DNA of 64,000 nt from Rhodamnia argentea (lineage: Eukaryota > Streptophyta > Magnoliopsida > Myrtales > Myrtaceae): positions 28,712,934 to 28,776,933 of the forward strand of contig NC_063151.1 in assembly GCF_020921035.1 (NCBI RefSeq), given 5' to 3'. The notes under the pieces were generated by a model that made no database searches, was not told the DNA's origin, and worked only from the letters and a program-made list of their open reading frames with translations. Position numbers and translations under genes: made by a program. Below are positions 1 through 11,662 of the stretch, piece by piece; positions within the stretch are counted from its first letter, which is position 1; every line of letters begins with the position of its first letter.

Positions 1-1828
1 AAGCCTTTTTCCGCTGATGTCCGGTGTCCGTTCGAGCTAGATTTTAGCATTTGAAGTCCTTGTGCATTGGTGTTGGATACTTTGTCGTTTGAGGTTGATT
101 TCATCACTGTTTGGTGCTCAATTTAGCCGCTGTTAGGTTGAAAAACAGTGCAGTTTTTTGGATGTTATTGCTAATGCTTCAGTGCAGATTTTGCTAGTCC
201 TTTGAGACCGATCATCACTTTTTTTTTGGCGCAATATCTCCACTGTTCGGTGCTGTTTAAGGTGCTAAATAGCTGTTATGATTTCGCTTTGCTAATCCTA
301 ATCGTGAGTACGAATTTCCCTAGCCGTTCGGTCCATCGCTTGAAGCTTGGTGTGCAATTTGTGGAAAGTGCAAATTTTGCAAGACAAGGTAAATTTCCTA
401 TCTTGAACTTTAATATATTCACTTGCTTATTTTGTGATTTCTTTGCATATCCTGAATATTGCATCGAAGTGGATATTTTTTTTAAAATACAGGTTGATTA
501 GAAAAATTTTCTTTCCTAATTCGCAACTTGTCACACGATCGAGAATGTCCACCTTTAAGATTATTGATGAAATACTTGATTGGGCAAGGATTTGGGTTCA
601 ATCGTTAATCGTAGGATTACGAATTAAAGATTCACTTAAATATTCGAGAAATATTTCAAAACTTAATTGATATATCCATTTTCTTGATTGACATTGATAG
701 GCATATTCACTTTCCTCATTTGATTTGAATTGTTTGATTGTTATATCTTTTAGAATATATCCGTCGTATGATGTAATCTTGAAAATTCTAAAAGATTTGC
801 ATTCATTCATTTTCCTTATTTAAAATTGCATATCTTTTCAAAAATAGCATCATGTAGATATTGCATATCTAATTTTTTTTTATTTAGGTTAGATTGCATA
901 CTAGAATAGAAATTGCATGTTTAAATAGAATCTTATGTTTAAAATAATGTATCTTCAATATATTAGGGTTTAGGTCAATGTAAACTCTAAAATATACAAG
1001 ATAAAAATTGTTTTGACATAGTTCTATTTTAGGAAATTAATTCATCCGAAAATATAAAAAAAAATCATTCATCCTTGCCATGTCATCGATGCCACATCAT
1101 CCTTGCCACGTCATACTTCCCATGTCATCCATGCCACGTAATCTTTGTCATGTCATTATTTCTTGCCATGTCATATTAGGTTGCATTTTAGCTTATATTG
1201 TGTATTAGAATTGCATGTCTAGGTTTTAATTAATATGTCATGTAGTTAATTTAATTAAACCATAGTCTTACTTGTATATTAATTTAATTTAATTTGCATG
1301 ACATCTTGTTTAGTCTTGCATTTTCATAACATTGCATTGCATATAGCATAGTTTTTCATGCATTCATATAAAAAAAATCGAAAATAAAAAATAATAATAA
1401 TTTTGTGTGGCGCATGCTCCCTTGATTATATTGACTTCTGGATGTTCATTAATTGATCGTGCACCCACATGATAACCTTTGTTAGTGACTTACATTAAAA
1501 TCAATTAATGTTGCCTTCTCAAATGATTTTTCATGAAATAAAATGGTTCCAAAAAGGCATCAGAGTAATTTGGCGTAATCAAGTTCCCAAACTCTTAATC
1601 TCTGATTTGTAGGAATAAAATAATTCTCCCGCTATTTTATTTAGGTTTCTAATCAACCTACCATAAATGATTAGTGGCGGCTTCAAAATTAAAATACATT
1701 GCATGTTAATCAATTGAACTTTAAGTTGCGATTTGGTATAGCCTTAGGAGAGTCCGAGTTAGGTTAATTAAATAATTAATCTAATAATCCATTAACCTGA
1801 AATTTTTCTGAAATTTTAGGTCGCGACA
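1..1828 (+). mobile_element. 3' part of a long LTR (Ty3/gypsy-like), same family as 45734-48166
   Basis: The stretch has no gene. Its last 200 bases match the end of the complete solo LTR at 45734-48166 in order: a 'tttctaatc.acctaccataaa' block, then 'gattagtggcggct', then 'ccgttaacctg'-like sequence, and finally the terminus 'taggtcgcgaca' at 1817-1828. Both copies lie in the same orientation. Upstream parts share the repeated 'ctgctgttcgg' style and runs of 'gccacgtcat'. The 5' end lies outside the window, so it cannot be told whether this is a solo LTR or the 3' LTR of a larger element. The bases after 1828 show no primer-binding site, which argues against a 5' LTR. Confidence 0.75.
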
Positions 1829-1978
1829 GTATTTTTGCTCTTACTACCCAAAAAATGAAAGAATCGGAAGAAAATCAAAAATACAATCGGATGGACCTAG
1901 ATTTCTCGGATTGAAGTTTTAATCTTGAAGACATATCTTAGGCCATAGGAAGAACCCTCTCGTGGAACTTTTTGGTCT

Positions 1979-2864
1979 TGGTTAATACTTTTGAGATGCA
2001 CGTATGAGTTTTATTATAGAAGTCTCACATATTATAGTTGACCCCTAACTTATTGACTTAAGTTTTTGAGTGAAGGTATGTCCAACTGAATATGTTAACG
2101 GATTCGGATTTGGGCTGCCTTTTGGCAATCTCCTTGAATGAAGGTATAAGGCTTCTACTGTGTGCTCCCAATAAATGGTATCATAGCCGATGATTGATTA
2201 ATGTTCACCCTCAATCCATTCCGGTATTTGGTGAATATCTCAAGAAAGAAATCTCATGATCAATGCTTGTTTCGGGTGAAAATTTGCTATCATGTTTGGT
2301 CCGTCGAGAAGCAACAATGAACAGTTGATTTGGTGAACGCAAGATAGAAATAATGGGTGATGTAATCTCAAGTTCGCAATTGATGATGTTTGTTGTACAT
2401 AGTTGCAGGTGCATTGCAATCACGTGAAAATTAAACTTGAGATAAGTTGATGCAGAAAGATACTTAAGTTGAGGCAAAGAATACCTAACATTGAGCACAT
2501 ACATGAGGGGAAACAACAATCATCATCAATGGCTAACTTGAGATTACATCACGTGGAAATTCACATTGAGATAAGTTGAAGCAGAAAGATACCTAAATGA
2601 AGCCAAACCATACCTAACATTGAGCACATACGTGAGGGGAAGATTGTTGATAAACACGTGTGAGTTTTGTTAGAGAAGTCTTCTATCGGAGAATTGATGT
2701 AGTGGTGAGCAATTAATATATCATAATTATTAACTCGTAACTCATTGTTTTAAATTTTTGAATGAAAGTAGATCCAATTGAATATGCAAACTAGCTCAGA
2801 TTTGAGCTCCCTTTTGGCGGTCTTCCCGAGTAAAGGCATCGGGCTTTTGCTATGCGTTCCATAC
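1979..2864 (+). mobile_element. TRIM-like non-autonomous LTR retrotransposon
   Basis: Two related blocks of about 190-220 bp bracket this element: 1979-2170 and 2645-2862. They share, in order, 'gtatgagttt/gtgtgagttt', 'agagaagtc', 'cctaact.att', 'tttttgagtgaa', 'ccaa.tgaatatg', 'tttgggct.cctttt' and 'gaaggcat'-like words. A site at 2176-2188 (tggtatcatagcc) sits just after the left repeat and differs by one base from the initiator-Met tRNA primer-binding site typical of many plant retroelements. A purine tract (gaggggaaga, 2634-2643) lies just before the right repeat. The interior is under 500 bp and has no coding sequence. It contains a tandem duplication (about 2420-2515 and 2568-2643) that repeats the purine tract. 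The total of about 0.9 kb fits a TRIM rather than an autonomous element. The LTRs are clearly diverged, so insertion is old. Confidence 0.65.
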
Positions 2865-3238
2865 AAATACCTTATAAACGGAACTTATTATTTTGCACTT
2901 ACTAATCCACGGAAGTCGGAGATGGAATTTTGGGTGGAACATCCATCCAATACGGAAAAAAAAAAAAAAAAGAAGAACAGAGCTAAAGTATAAGATATTG
3001 ACTCGAAAACAGTGAGAACAAGCATTAGATATTGTAAATTATGCTGGTGACAGAGTACTAAGACCGTCATAAGCATAGTCAAAATAAATTGTCTTTGATA
3101 TTGATCAAGAAAAGGAACCCCACATAGTACGCAACGATCAAGGGCTAACACACAATTCAAATAGTATACAAAGCAGATTCGGAAATGTCTAACGCGATCG
3201 ATGACGGTTTGATTCTTAAATCTTGTTCTTCCAACCCC
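2865..3238. other. Intergenic, 3' flank of the terpene synthase gene
   Basis: No gene is recognisable. The stretch holds an A-run near 2956-2971 and should include the 3'UTR of the minus-strand terpene synthase that stops at 3239. Confidence 0.5.
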
Positions 3239-5924
3239 TCACATTGGCAATGGATTGACGAGCAGAGAACTCACAAACTCTTTGAAATTGGTCCCAGCAT
3301 TCACGTAGTGATCTGTTTCATCTTCATACACCGCATGCGTGGATCGCGAAAGATTGATCATTCGCACGAGGAGCTCCATGGAGACGATGGTCGGACGGCG
3401 CAGCTCTTCATTCATGTCCTTCCACGCATTGACCACTTGTTTACGAAGTTCCTTCTTCGCCTCTTCCTCGGTAACCCTATATTGTTTCATGAAACACTCC
3501 ACCGAAGACGCCACATGACTTCTCTCTTGCTCAAACTAAAAGGAAAGAGAGAGAGAGAGATCTCGCGGAAGTTATTTTTTCTCCTCTTGATAAAACCTAC
3601 GAGACAAAATTTAGATAAATTGATGTTGTTAACTGTTATAGCTTTTGTATACCTGGTGTCCAGCAATGTCATTCATGACCCGAGCTACTACTTGCGAAGC
3701 CTTTCCTATCTTGGGGTTGCTGAATAATAACCAGTCTAAAGCATCTTTTGTTACAATATCTCCCATTCCCACAAACATTGTCACGAATGTCAATTCAGTA
3801 CCGATGCTCGTTAATGCAGCAGGCATGTACTCCTCCATCGTCGGTACTTGGCTTTGGTGCAACCATTTGGCTTCGATCAAGTACGATCTCGCTTGGATTT
3901 TCATCTGAAAATTCATTATCAAACATAAAGCTACGTCAATATTCGAGCTTTAATGTATTTGGTGGACTTAGATATACGATGGTCTCTAATCTTTATCTGG
4001 ACAGAGTAAAAATTTGAATGATTAACATCAAAGGCTTACAGCTTCTTTAGCATAGAAGAGGCGGTATGATCTTCCTTTTCTGGTCAATTCATAGCCAATT
4101 TCATCATAAAAATCAAGAAGCGTCTCATAGAACACTTGCATGCTCTTTGGCAATCCTTCTTTGGCATCGACTTCCCACCTGAGTTCGAGTTTAGAAAATA
4201 TAAAACTTGACCCTAATCAACAGCTGATCAAATTATAGTAAGTTCAGAATAGGCAAACTTTGAAAGGCCTCCGAGTGCCAACTATACCTTTCAATTGCTG
4301 CCGTGAAGAGTTCTAGTTCTTCGAATGTGCCATAGACATCATAGATGTCGTCGAGAATGGAAAGAAGGACCAGCATTTTGGTTGCTATTTCTCTAGCATT
4401 CTCATACTCCGGCTCGACATAAACCCCTAACATCCAGACATACAGCTCCCCGAGCCTATCTCTAGCAAATGGGAACTCCCTCTCTATGTGTAAATCCTTC
4501 CACCACCTACAGTTTACCAACAAATCAGTTTAAGGCAAACGCATCAATGATGCAGAAAGTACTTTAGACATGCTATCAGGAAGTTAACCTTGTTAGGTTG
4601 CCGAGTTCCTTCCGGTGTTGCTCTTGCAATGAGTTGAAATCGAGCTTAGCCAAGGAGAGCAGGACTTCATTATGCCAAGGTTCCTCTTGGTAGAATTGAA
4701 TGTAACGCCTCGCCTCTAGCCTTGGCAAACCCTTGTGGATTGGCTGATGTAGAGCATGACTCCCTTGTTTTTTGAGATTTGCGCTTGCATTTGTTTTATC
4801 AATCGATTCAAGGTGAGTTGTAGTAAAAGCGAGTGCATCGTCCAAAATATTGTCATCGTGATAACTTAGATGGCAAGCTTCAAATAGACTTAGCAGTCCC
4901 TGCACGTCGGCGATGATCGATTCACTGAAATTCCCTTCGCTGTCCTTGAACCTGTTAAAGATTTCTGTATGGCCAAACGGAATGTGGGAGAAGATGCTGT
5001 CGTTAGATGATGCTGTGAAAAGCATCATATTCAATATCTAGATCAAGTGGAAACCATGGAAAAATGACGTCCTAAAACAAGGAATTAGGAGAAAGGACTA
5101 TTCAACTTTCAAGGCAAGAAAATTCGAAGAACTCGGGATATGAGAATTCTATACCCAAACAGGTTACCGAACAAACAAATCAGCATCAAAGTAAATTAAA
5201 CATGTTAGTGACATTATTTGTTCACTATAATCAATCAAATGAATTATCGAGCCAGTCTCTACAATATAATTTCGCTCACTGATCACCCAATGAGAATTGG
5301 AACATTACATACCACATGAAATATTGTAACCGTGTTGTCGTAACAATCGAAAGAGAAGAGCGACGGTGTGTAGGTTGGCATCATTATCGCCGCAGTGAAA
5401 CTCAAAATAGCTTCTATGAATTTGTTCTAGCTGCTCATCTATCTCGGATTCAAAATGGTAGGCAATTCCCAAGCGTTGGATCTGATCGATCAAGTTCAAC
5501 TTCTGCAAAGGCTTATCCGTAGCACCTGTCAACATCTTCCTTACTTCTCCTTTCAATCTCTCAATTCGTTCATCTACTATGCCATGAGAACTCTACGGAA
5601 AACATAAAATAGAGAGTTCAACAAAAAGTAAATTTAGTAAGAATGCAAGAAACATATTAGGTTGCCCCATGACCCGATCGACCAAAGATAATGTTCTTTC
5701 TACTTTCAGTTTCTAAAAGACACAACAACAGAAGAGTTTACAGAAAGTAATCAAAGGAAAATAAAAAACAACTGAAATGGTACCATCGAGTTGGAGTCAG
5801 AAGCATATTTGAGAAAGTAATCAGTCCATATGCTTGGATGAAAAATTGCTGATGGGCGTTCAGCGACCGGGCTTGCTTCTTGAGCAGGAGAAGAGGACGG
5901 GACTGCTGAACTCTGAAGAGACAT
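3239..5924 (-). CDS. Sesquiterpene synthase, TPS-a class, seven exons, intact
   Basis: Terpene synthase that should ionise and cyclise a prenyl diphosphate, most likely farnesyl diphosphate in the cytosol. Exons on the minus strand: 5924-5784, 5592-5313, 4964-4589, 4506-4288, 4178-4040, 3904-3653 and 3535-3239. All introns are GT-AG, the phases join cleanly, and the product is 567 residues, usual for the family. Seen: RP(X8)W at residues 23-33, RDR at 281-283, the metal-binding DDIYD at 318-322, and an NSE/DTE-type motif starting N463-D464 with E471 and a Gly at the usual Ser/Thr position. No plastid transit peptide is present from the chosen start, which fits TPS-a. The start at 5924 is preferred over an in-frame ATG at 6020 because a TATA box at 6035-6042 would place transcription start downstream of 6020. 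The exact product cannot be read from sequence. Two broken relatives lie downstream at 8.6 and 13.5-16.4 kb. Confidence 0.93.
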
Positions 5925-6034
5925 TTCTCTTTTGCTATTTCCTAGATTCAGGCGTCTGACCGAATATAGCAAAAGAACACTGGAGGGAGGGAGGGTAGAG
6001 GCTTTTCTGGGAGTGTCCAAACCTTGTTGATGTG

Positions 6035-6042
6035 TATTTATA
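6035..6042 (-). promoter_or_regulatory. TATA box of the terpene synthase gene
   Basis: Reads TATAAATA on the minus strand, 111 bp upstream of the preferred start codon. Transcription would be expected to begin near 6005-6012, giving a leader of roughly 80-90 nt. Confidence 0.6.
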
Positions 6043-6082
6043 GGCTATAGCATCCGAGGAACAGAAAAGATAATTGTTTATT

Positions 6083-6285
6083 GGGATAAATGCAACTTAT
6101 CATGAAAGTATAATTGAGTCTTAAAACTTTTAAAAATGCAATCAAGTCGTAAAACATGTCACAAGAGTGCTATTTAGTCCTATAACTTTCAAAAAGTACA
6201 ATCAAGTCCTAAAACTTAGTACAAAAGTACAATTTAGTCCTAAAACTAAAGTACAATCAAGTTCTAAAACTTGTCAAGTTTTATA
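6083..6285. repeat. One arm of a foldback element (gggataa... family)
   Basis: Begins with gggataaatgc and then repeats a unit of about 38 bp of the type 'caagtcctaaaactt.tcacaaaagtac'. The same terminus and units occur in the complete foldback element at 61691-62097. No opposite arm is found nearby, so this is a one-ended remnant just upstream of the terpene synthase promoter. Confidence 0.6.
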
Positions 6286-6299
6286 ACTTAGCCGGACTC

Positions 6300-7260
6300 G
6301 CACGATTCGGGTCCCGCTGGGATTTTTAATCCACGAGGATCATCACAATGCTTTGCTTCAATTTGGAGTAGGATATGCAAGTTTGTGAATTCTTTCTTTG
6401 AGAGAGAAGTAAAGAACTTATTTTTAGCCCTCTTGAATCGAGTAACAAGTTAATCAACGGACTCATTATCGTATTGATAGATTTTGGTCAACTCAGCAAT
6501 CCATGTATCTTTTTATTAAGATTAAGAATGAAATTGTCTTTCATCTCAGCCCAAGTATGAATGGAATTAGGAGATAAATTTGTACACCCAGTAAATGGAA
6601 CAACATAAGTCTCAGGAATTCATTGTTCCTGCCTCTCCACATTGGGCCAAAAGTTGGCTAACCTATTTGACAACAATTGATCATCTTCGCTAGTGAAAAC
6701 AATAAAGTCATGCGTTTTGAATTCCCTTGAGTATTATATAGGGTCAACCCACGTAACTTCCTATATACTGGCGTGATCATTGCTTTGTCGGTACTTAATT
6801 ATTGTAATACGAATACAGCCACTTGATCAAGATTTGAAGTCAATAAACTTGCTTTTCCTGGCCCCTAGGTTCGGTATAAATAGAATTTTCAGAACTTTGC
6901 AAAATTCTCACTGGTGGCGGGATTATTTGGCCTAAATTATTTACACCGTTCAATTGCCTATTAGTTGGAGGAACATACCCGAAAACTGTCGTCTTGGGTT
7001 GGATTCACATTGACTAATTCGAAGGGCTTGGAGATGACATAGTTGATTGCATTGAAAATCATCGACCTGATCACATCAGAGATGCATCTCACTATGTGAT
7101 TTGCTATCTTATTCTTCTGTTCCTCGAACAGCCTCTTCATGGTAGCCACCAAAGTGGGGTTTGGTGCTAACTCCATCACCTACTCCTCCGTAAAGTGCCT
7201 TGGGATTCCGACATTACATCCTTGGCTTGGCTCTACTGCCGGAAAAGTTAAGGTCTCAGA
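6300..7260 (-). pseudogene. Decayed LTR-retrotransposon gag fragment
   Basis: Minus-strand translation in shifting frames gives gag-like pieces. One reads '..IHTWAEMKDNFI', followed about 30 codons later by 'ESVDxLVTRFKRAKNKF', the arrangement seen in plant Ty3-type gag (Retrotrans_gag). An open piece at 7179-6961 (72 codons, starting MMELAPNPTLVATMK) could be the preceding gag N-terminal region. Stops and frameshifts break the whole. No protease, reverse transcriptase or LTR is found with it. Confidence 0.5.
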
Positions 7261-7739
7261 CTAGGTAGTCATATAACATGATCAGGCTATGGATGGTTCA
7301 TTGTTCTCGGCATCATACTTCCTCAAATCAATCACACTTGTCCCATCAAGCGTGCCAAAAAGATGTTTCGCTGAATTTTGTGTCTTCAACGAAATCCTTT
7401 TATTGAAAGCCATTTTTTTTTATTATTAAAAGTTATAGGTTCTGTGGAAATTCCGAACAAGAAATACCACAGGTACATAAGGAAACTACTAAATTTTCTT
7501 CGAACAAAATTGAAAGTACATAACTTTGCTGGATTTAACCGACGACAAAGCCTGAAAATATAAAGATACAACGCCGATCAACAACGAAGCACCCAGAAAC
7601 TACAGCAAAGATATAAGCGGGAATTTAGTCAATGACGAATTATCTGGAAACTATAGCCATAACTACAGTGCATAATTTGAACGATAACAATTTTTGTGTC
7701 TTGTTCATAGAACTATCAAAATGGGTTCAAAACCCATTT

Positions 7740-8104
7740 GTACGGCGACAGCGAGGCTGGCGAGCAACGCTCGCCATTATTGGTGGCCGGCGGGGGCGAG
7801 TTTCGTCGACCCTCTCCTTTGGTTGATCATCGGGCTTGGCGGCTGGCCATAGGAGGAAGAAGAAGAAGAAGAGAAAACAAAAAAAATTAAATAAATGAAA
7901 AATATAAAAATAAAAATAAAAATATTATTAATAATTGTCGGCGCCGACCGCACCACGTCAGCAGTTCCTTGCCAAAATTGATCGAAAGGATTGAATTGGC
8001 ACAAATACAAATGTTTAGGACTGAATTGGCAGGAATTTAATAAATTTAGGATTGAATTGGCACAATTGCAATAGATTTAGGACTTCTTTGGTAATTTTCA
8101 CCTC
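7740..8104. repeat. Foldback-element remnant with GC-rich core
   Basis: A GC-rich core (about 7740-7850, rich in gcgaggc and ccggcggg words) is followed by an arm with 'gaattggcac', 'tttaggactgaattggc' and 'aatagatttaggac'. These words recur in the elements at 9178, 18322, 24420 and 63480. The left arm is missing or too diverged to recognise. Confidence 0.5.
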
Positions 8105-8640
8105 ATATATTAACCCTCATTCATTCAAATGGGATATAATCTTTCTAGGGTACCTCGTGGGCCTCGCCTAGTGGCCAACAAGGGTCGACCGGCGACCATT
8201 GCTTGATTTCATAAGGAAAAAAAAAACAAAAGGAAAGAAAGAGAAATAAAAGATATAATATAATAAAAATATACAAAAAAGGAAAATAAAAAATAAGAAT
8301 TTATTTTTAAAAAATTATAAATTTTTTCCATTAAATTTATTATATGGAAGTGTTTTAGCAATATAATATTTCTAAAAAATTAAAATATTATAAGAAACAA
8401 GTTTTTCTTAGACTGAGATTAATATGGAAGGGTATTAACAATATGGGTCGGGTCGGGCATGGGTTGGGTATGAGTCGGGTCGGGTATGTTCAAGAAATTT
8501 GCATTACAAATAAATGGGTCATAAATGAATTAACGGGTTAATTTGATTCGGACCACTTATGACGTGATCCTACTCAGCCGTTTGACAAGTCTAGTTGTGC
8601 GTAGGGTCTCCAAAAAGTAAAATATGACTATTTAAAGTTT
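8105..8640. other. Intergenic, with a 'gggtcgggtcgg' repeat at about 8440-8600
   Basis: No gene is seen. AT-rich DNA is followed by a stretch with repeated 'gggtcgggt' and 'aacgggttaat' words, a style common at the ends of plant hAT-like and foldback elements. A related stretch occurs at about 30470-30790. Confidence 0.4.
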
Positions 8641-8644
8641 ACGA

Positions 8645-8940
8645 TCAGCGATTATAAGATGAGTCACAATAAGAAGATAATGTGACGACTCCATTTTCGA
8701 CAAAGGAACGCAACGTCTTCCCCTGAGCCTCAACAGCCCTCGACTTATTTTCCGCTTTAGGACATGAAGGACTTGTCTCGCAAGAGGAGGGCCTAAGTTG
8801 TTCGTTATCCTTGGATTCAACATGATCAAAATAAAAGAAAGCGCTTCGTCCAGAATATCTTCTCGAATGAACCCACATGCTTTTCATCGAAGTTCCCATT
8901 TTCGTCCTTGAACTTGTTGAAGATGTCCGTGCAAATCACG
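8645..8940 (-). pseudogene. Terpene synthase relic, part of exon 3
   Basis: Minus-strand reading from about 8935 gives 'DIFNKFKDENGNFDE', which is the start of terpene synthase exon 3; the intact gene has [13 protein letters not shown] at the same place. After a frameshift a further piece, 'FYFDHVESKDNEQL', corresponds to the '[12 protein letters not shown]' stretch of the intact gene. The remaining exons are absent. This is a separate broken copy, not part of the 3239-5924 gene. Confidence 0.75.
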
Positions 8941-9177
8941 TTAGAAGGAGTGGTCAATGCTCTGGGAGTAGTAAAGTAGATGCGCTTCGTTGAGTTCAAT
9001 TCTAGGTTTACTTGTATTTCTGTGGAAGAACGCGAAGAATATGCATTTGATTATTTTATGGTGTATTATAACTCTGTCACATTCCTAATTCAAGCAACCG
9101 ATTACAATTTAAAATATAAAAGTATAAAATTAAAGGCCTTTGCTTTCAACTTAAACTCGATGATGAGAGCTATGTAA

Positions 9178-9742
9178 TTGTCCAAAAAATCCTAAACATA
9201 CAGTATTTTTGTCCATTCAGTCCTAAATATGTGTCAATTAAGTCATAAACTTGTTATGTTTTGCCAATTGAATCCATCCTGCTAATTTTTACAGAAATTC
9301 GCTGACGTGGCCACCAGCAGTACTATGTGGCATTATCGGCTCAACCATCATTGCCGTAAATATTTTATTATTCTTTTGAATTTTTAATTTCTTTTCTTTT
9401 TCCTTTTGTTCTCTTTTCTTCTTTACTTTTTCTTTACTGTCCTCGCCCAAACCATCATGACCGCGTACGAGGACATGGCGAGGTTGGCCTCACCAAATTT
9501 GGGTGAGGGTCGACAAAGCAAAGAAAAAGAACAAAAAAACTAACTAAAATTTTATAAAATATTATTAGAAATTCTCCATATCGGTGCCAGCCGTGCCACG
9601 TACACATAGAACGGCCATTATCCACATTAGTAATTTCCAGCTAAAATTAATCGGATGAACTCAATTGGCAAAACAAAAAAGGTTTAGGATTTAATTGGGA
9701 AAAGTGCAATATGTTTAGGACTTTTTGGACAATTTTCCCAAA
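9178..9742. mobile_element. Foldback (long inverted repeat) element, about 565 bp
   Basis: The left end (aattgtccaaaaaatcctaaac) is mirrored by the right end (gtttaggactttttggacaatt, to about 9736). Inner arms also mirror: 'gccaattgaatcc' with 'gaactcaattggc', and 'gacgtggc' with 'gccacgt'. The middle is AT-rich with a short gcgagg-type core near 9475-9510. There is no coding capacity. No convincing target duplication was found. Confidence 0.65.
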
Positions 9743-9767
9743 CTACAAGGGGCAAACAAATTAGAAT

Positions 9768-10982
9768 TAGGTGTGAGCATGGTTTTAGGGTAGAATGGAA
9801 ACTGGAGAACTGAATTGCCGGTTCCCGATCCGGTTCCAAGTTCCAATTGGCCAGGATCCGATTGCTGGTTCTATTTTTCTAGGAACTTGCATCGGAACTC
9901 AAAAAAAAGGGCTTGCATTTAGTGCAAGCGGTTCCCATCTTCTTTACCCTATTTTTCCCCCCAACAAATGCAAATAGACAAGTCTCAACCGAAATATTTA
10001 ATTTCTATACACGGTTGTACTTTAAAGGTTTTAAAAAAAAATTATTTCTCTATTATTTCGTTTATTCTATGATTGTGCAACTCGAACCCGTCACTAGATT
10101 TGTAAGTCAAAGCATCTATTTTTATTCGCTTCTTTTCTTTACTTTTCTTGCGCGTCCTTTTAGGTGCTAGTTAAGTCAACCATGTTCGGCGTGTTTGACT
10201 AGATTTTGGGTGAACAGAACTTCTATCGGGTCGATGCCCTTGAACCAAAGTTGTCCGAGCTTATTGAACTTTTGTGCATCCATTGCTAACCACTATTCTG
10301 TGCTACCTGTTTTAACATAGCTGGACAATGACTTTAATTAACAGTGCGCTGAACAGGTCCTTATTTATCAGTTTGCATACTGGGCAGGTTGTGAAAACAT
10401 AGGTCTTTAGGTGGTCAAATTTGACATTGTCGGATAAAGCATGGTTTGTAGATAATTTCAATTAAGTTGATGTATCAAAATAACATGGTGCTTCCATCCA
10501 ACTTTCTGTGATATTTTTCTTTAGCTGATACAAGGAGAATCTCTACAGGGATGATAACATGGTGCTTCCATCCAACTTCGATGAACTTTGGTCCATTTGG
10601 TGGCCAAAATTTGAAAGTTAAGAAGTTCCATGATATGAACTATGGAAAGCTTTTTGCCTACACTATTCATTTTATGGATTGTTTATTTTGTTAATGTGTT
10701 CATCTCTTACGGATTGTTACTATTGAAAGATGAGATACTTTAATTTTTGTTATTACGTTCACTCTCATTTTGCTTAACTAAATATGAAAAAAAGAATAAA
10801 TTAAAATTTACGGGTTCTCGGGTAACCCAGGAACGGGACTCTGGACCTTGTGACAGGGTAGGTTCCAAGTTCCAGGGTATGCATGGTAGGTTATAGATTC
10901 CAAAAAACAATGAACTTGTTCTAACGGGTAGGTTCTATGTTTCGGGTGAAACCTGTAAGGAACCTAGAACCGTATATCCCTA
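9768..10982. mobile_element. Non-autonomous hAT-type element with 8-bp target duplication
   Basis: The 1215-bp element is flanked on both sides by the exact octamer attagaat (9760-9767 and 10983-10990). Its ends are imperfect inverted repeats: left TAGGTGTGAGCATGGTT, right end reverse-complemented TAGGGATATACGGTT. An 8-bp duplication with TAGG-type ends is characteristic of the hAT superfamily. Both subterminal regions are rich in 'ggttcc/ggaacc' words (9800-9900 and 10810-10960). No transposase remains. The interior (10000-10800) matches nothing I recognise and may be captured or filler DNA. Confidence 0.8.
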
Positions 10983-11051
10983 ATTAGAATTAACCCAATG
11001 GTCTGTCATGCCAATTAGAATAGTGAGAATGGACCTGAAATATTGTAATTA

Positions 11052-11462
11052 ATGGGAACTATTTCACCATACTGTGGAGTTCGATATCACAGGAAGGAGT
11101 TTAATGACCGCTCACAAGAGTTGTCCAACCATCGTCATTCATCTTTACAGTCTACGGTAGAAAGGGCATTCGGGGTTCTTAAAAGGCGTTTTCATGTATT
11201 GGATGCGGAACCCTATTGGTTTTTTGATACTCAAGTCGACGTGATCTTAGCATGTTGTATTCTACATAACTTCATTATGGGAGTTGAGCCAAATGATCCT
11301 TTTATGCAAGAACCTAATGAGGTTGAATCTCAAAGTCAAGAAAGAAGACATCAACAAACACAAAGAGAGGAGAGGGAGGAAAATAGAGAGTGGGTAGGAA
11401 AAAAAGATGATATCGCACGTGTAATGTGGGATGACTATAGTAGGCATAGAATGAATGTTTAG
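11052..11462 (+). pseudogene. PIF/Harbinger transposase, C-terminal fragment
   Basis: An open stretch of 136 codons contains 'YHRKEFNDR', 'RHSSLQSTVERAFGVLKRRF' and 'ACCILHNFI', the hallmark C-terminal block of plant PIF/Harbinger DDE transposases (DDE_Tnp_4). The Glu in VERAFG is the likely third catalytic acid. The helix-turn-helix and the first two catalytic Asp residues are missing upstream, where the hAT-type element ends. So the gene is 5'-truncated and cannot encode an active enzyme. The accessory ORF of the same element follows on the same strand. Confidence 0.88.
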
Positions 11463-11662
11463 TACTTTTCTTAGAAGTTGTATGTTGTTTTTAATGTGAT
11501 ATGAAGTATAGATTACTACTTTGTGATTGAAGGAGTTTTTACAATGTGAACTTGATTTACTACTCCAAATCATCATGATGTTTCCCTTGTCTCATTAGTA
11601 AAATGACGTTTATTTTTGTGTTATTCTTTTTTCTTGTGTTGGATATATCCGATAATGTAGTA

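Noticed and set aside
3185..3727. 180-codon plus-strand ORF
   Set aside because: It is antisense to terpene synthase exon 7 and an intron and has no known domain.
5925..6020. Longer N-terminus for the terpene synthase (start at 6020)
   Set aside because: The TATA box position makes this ATG likely untranscribed, and TPS-a enzymes normally lack such an extension.
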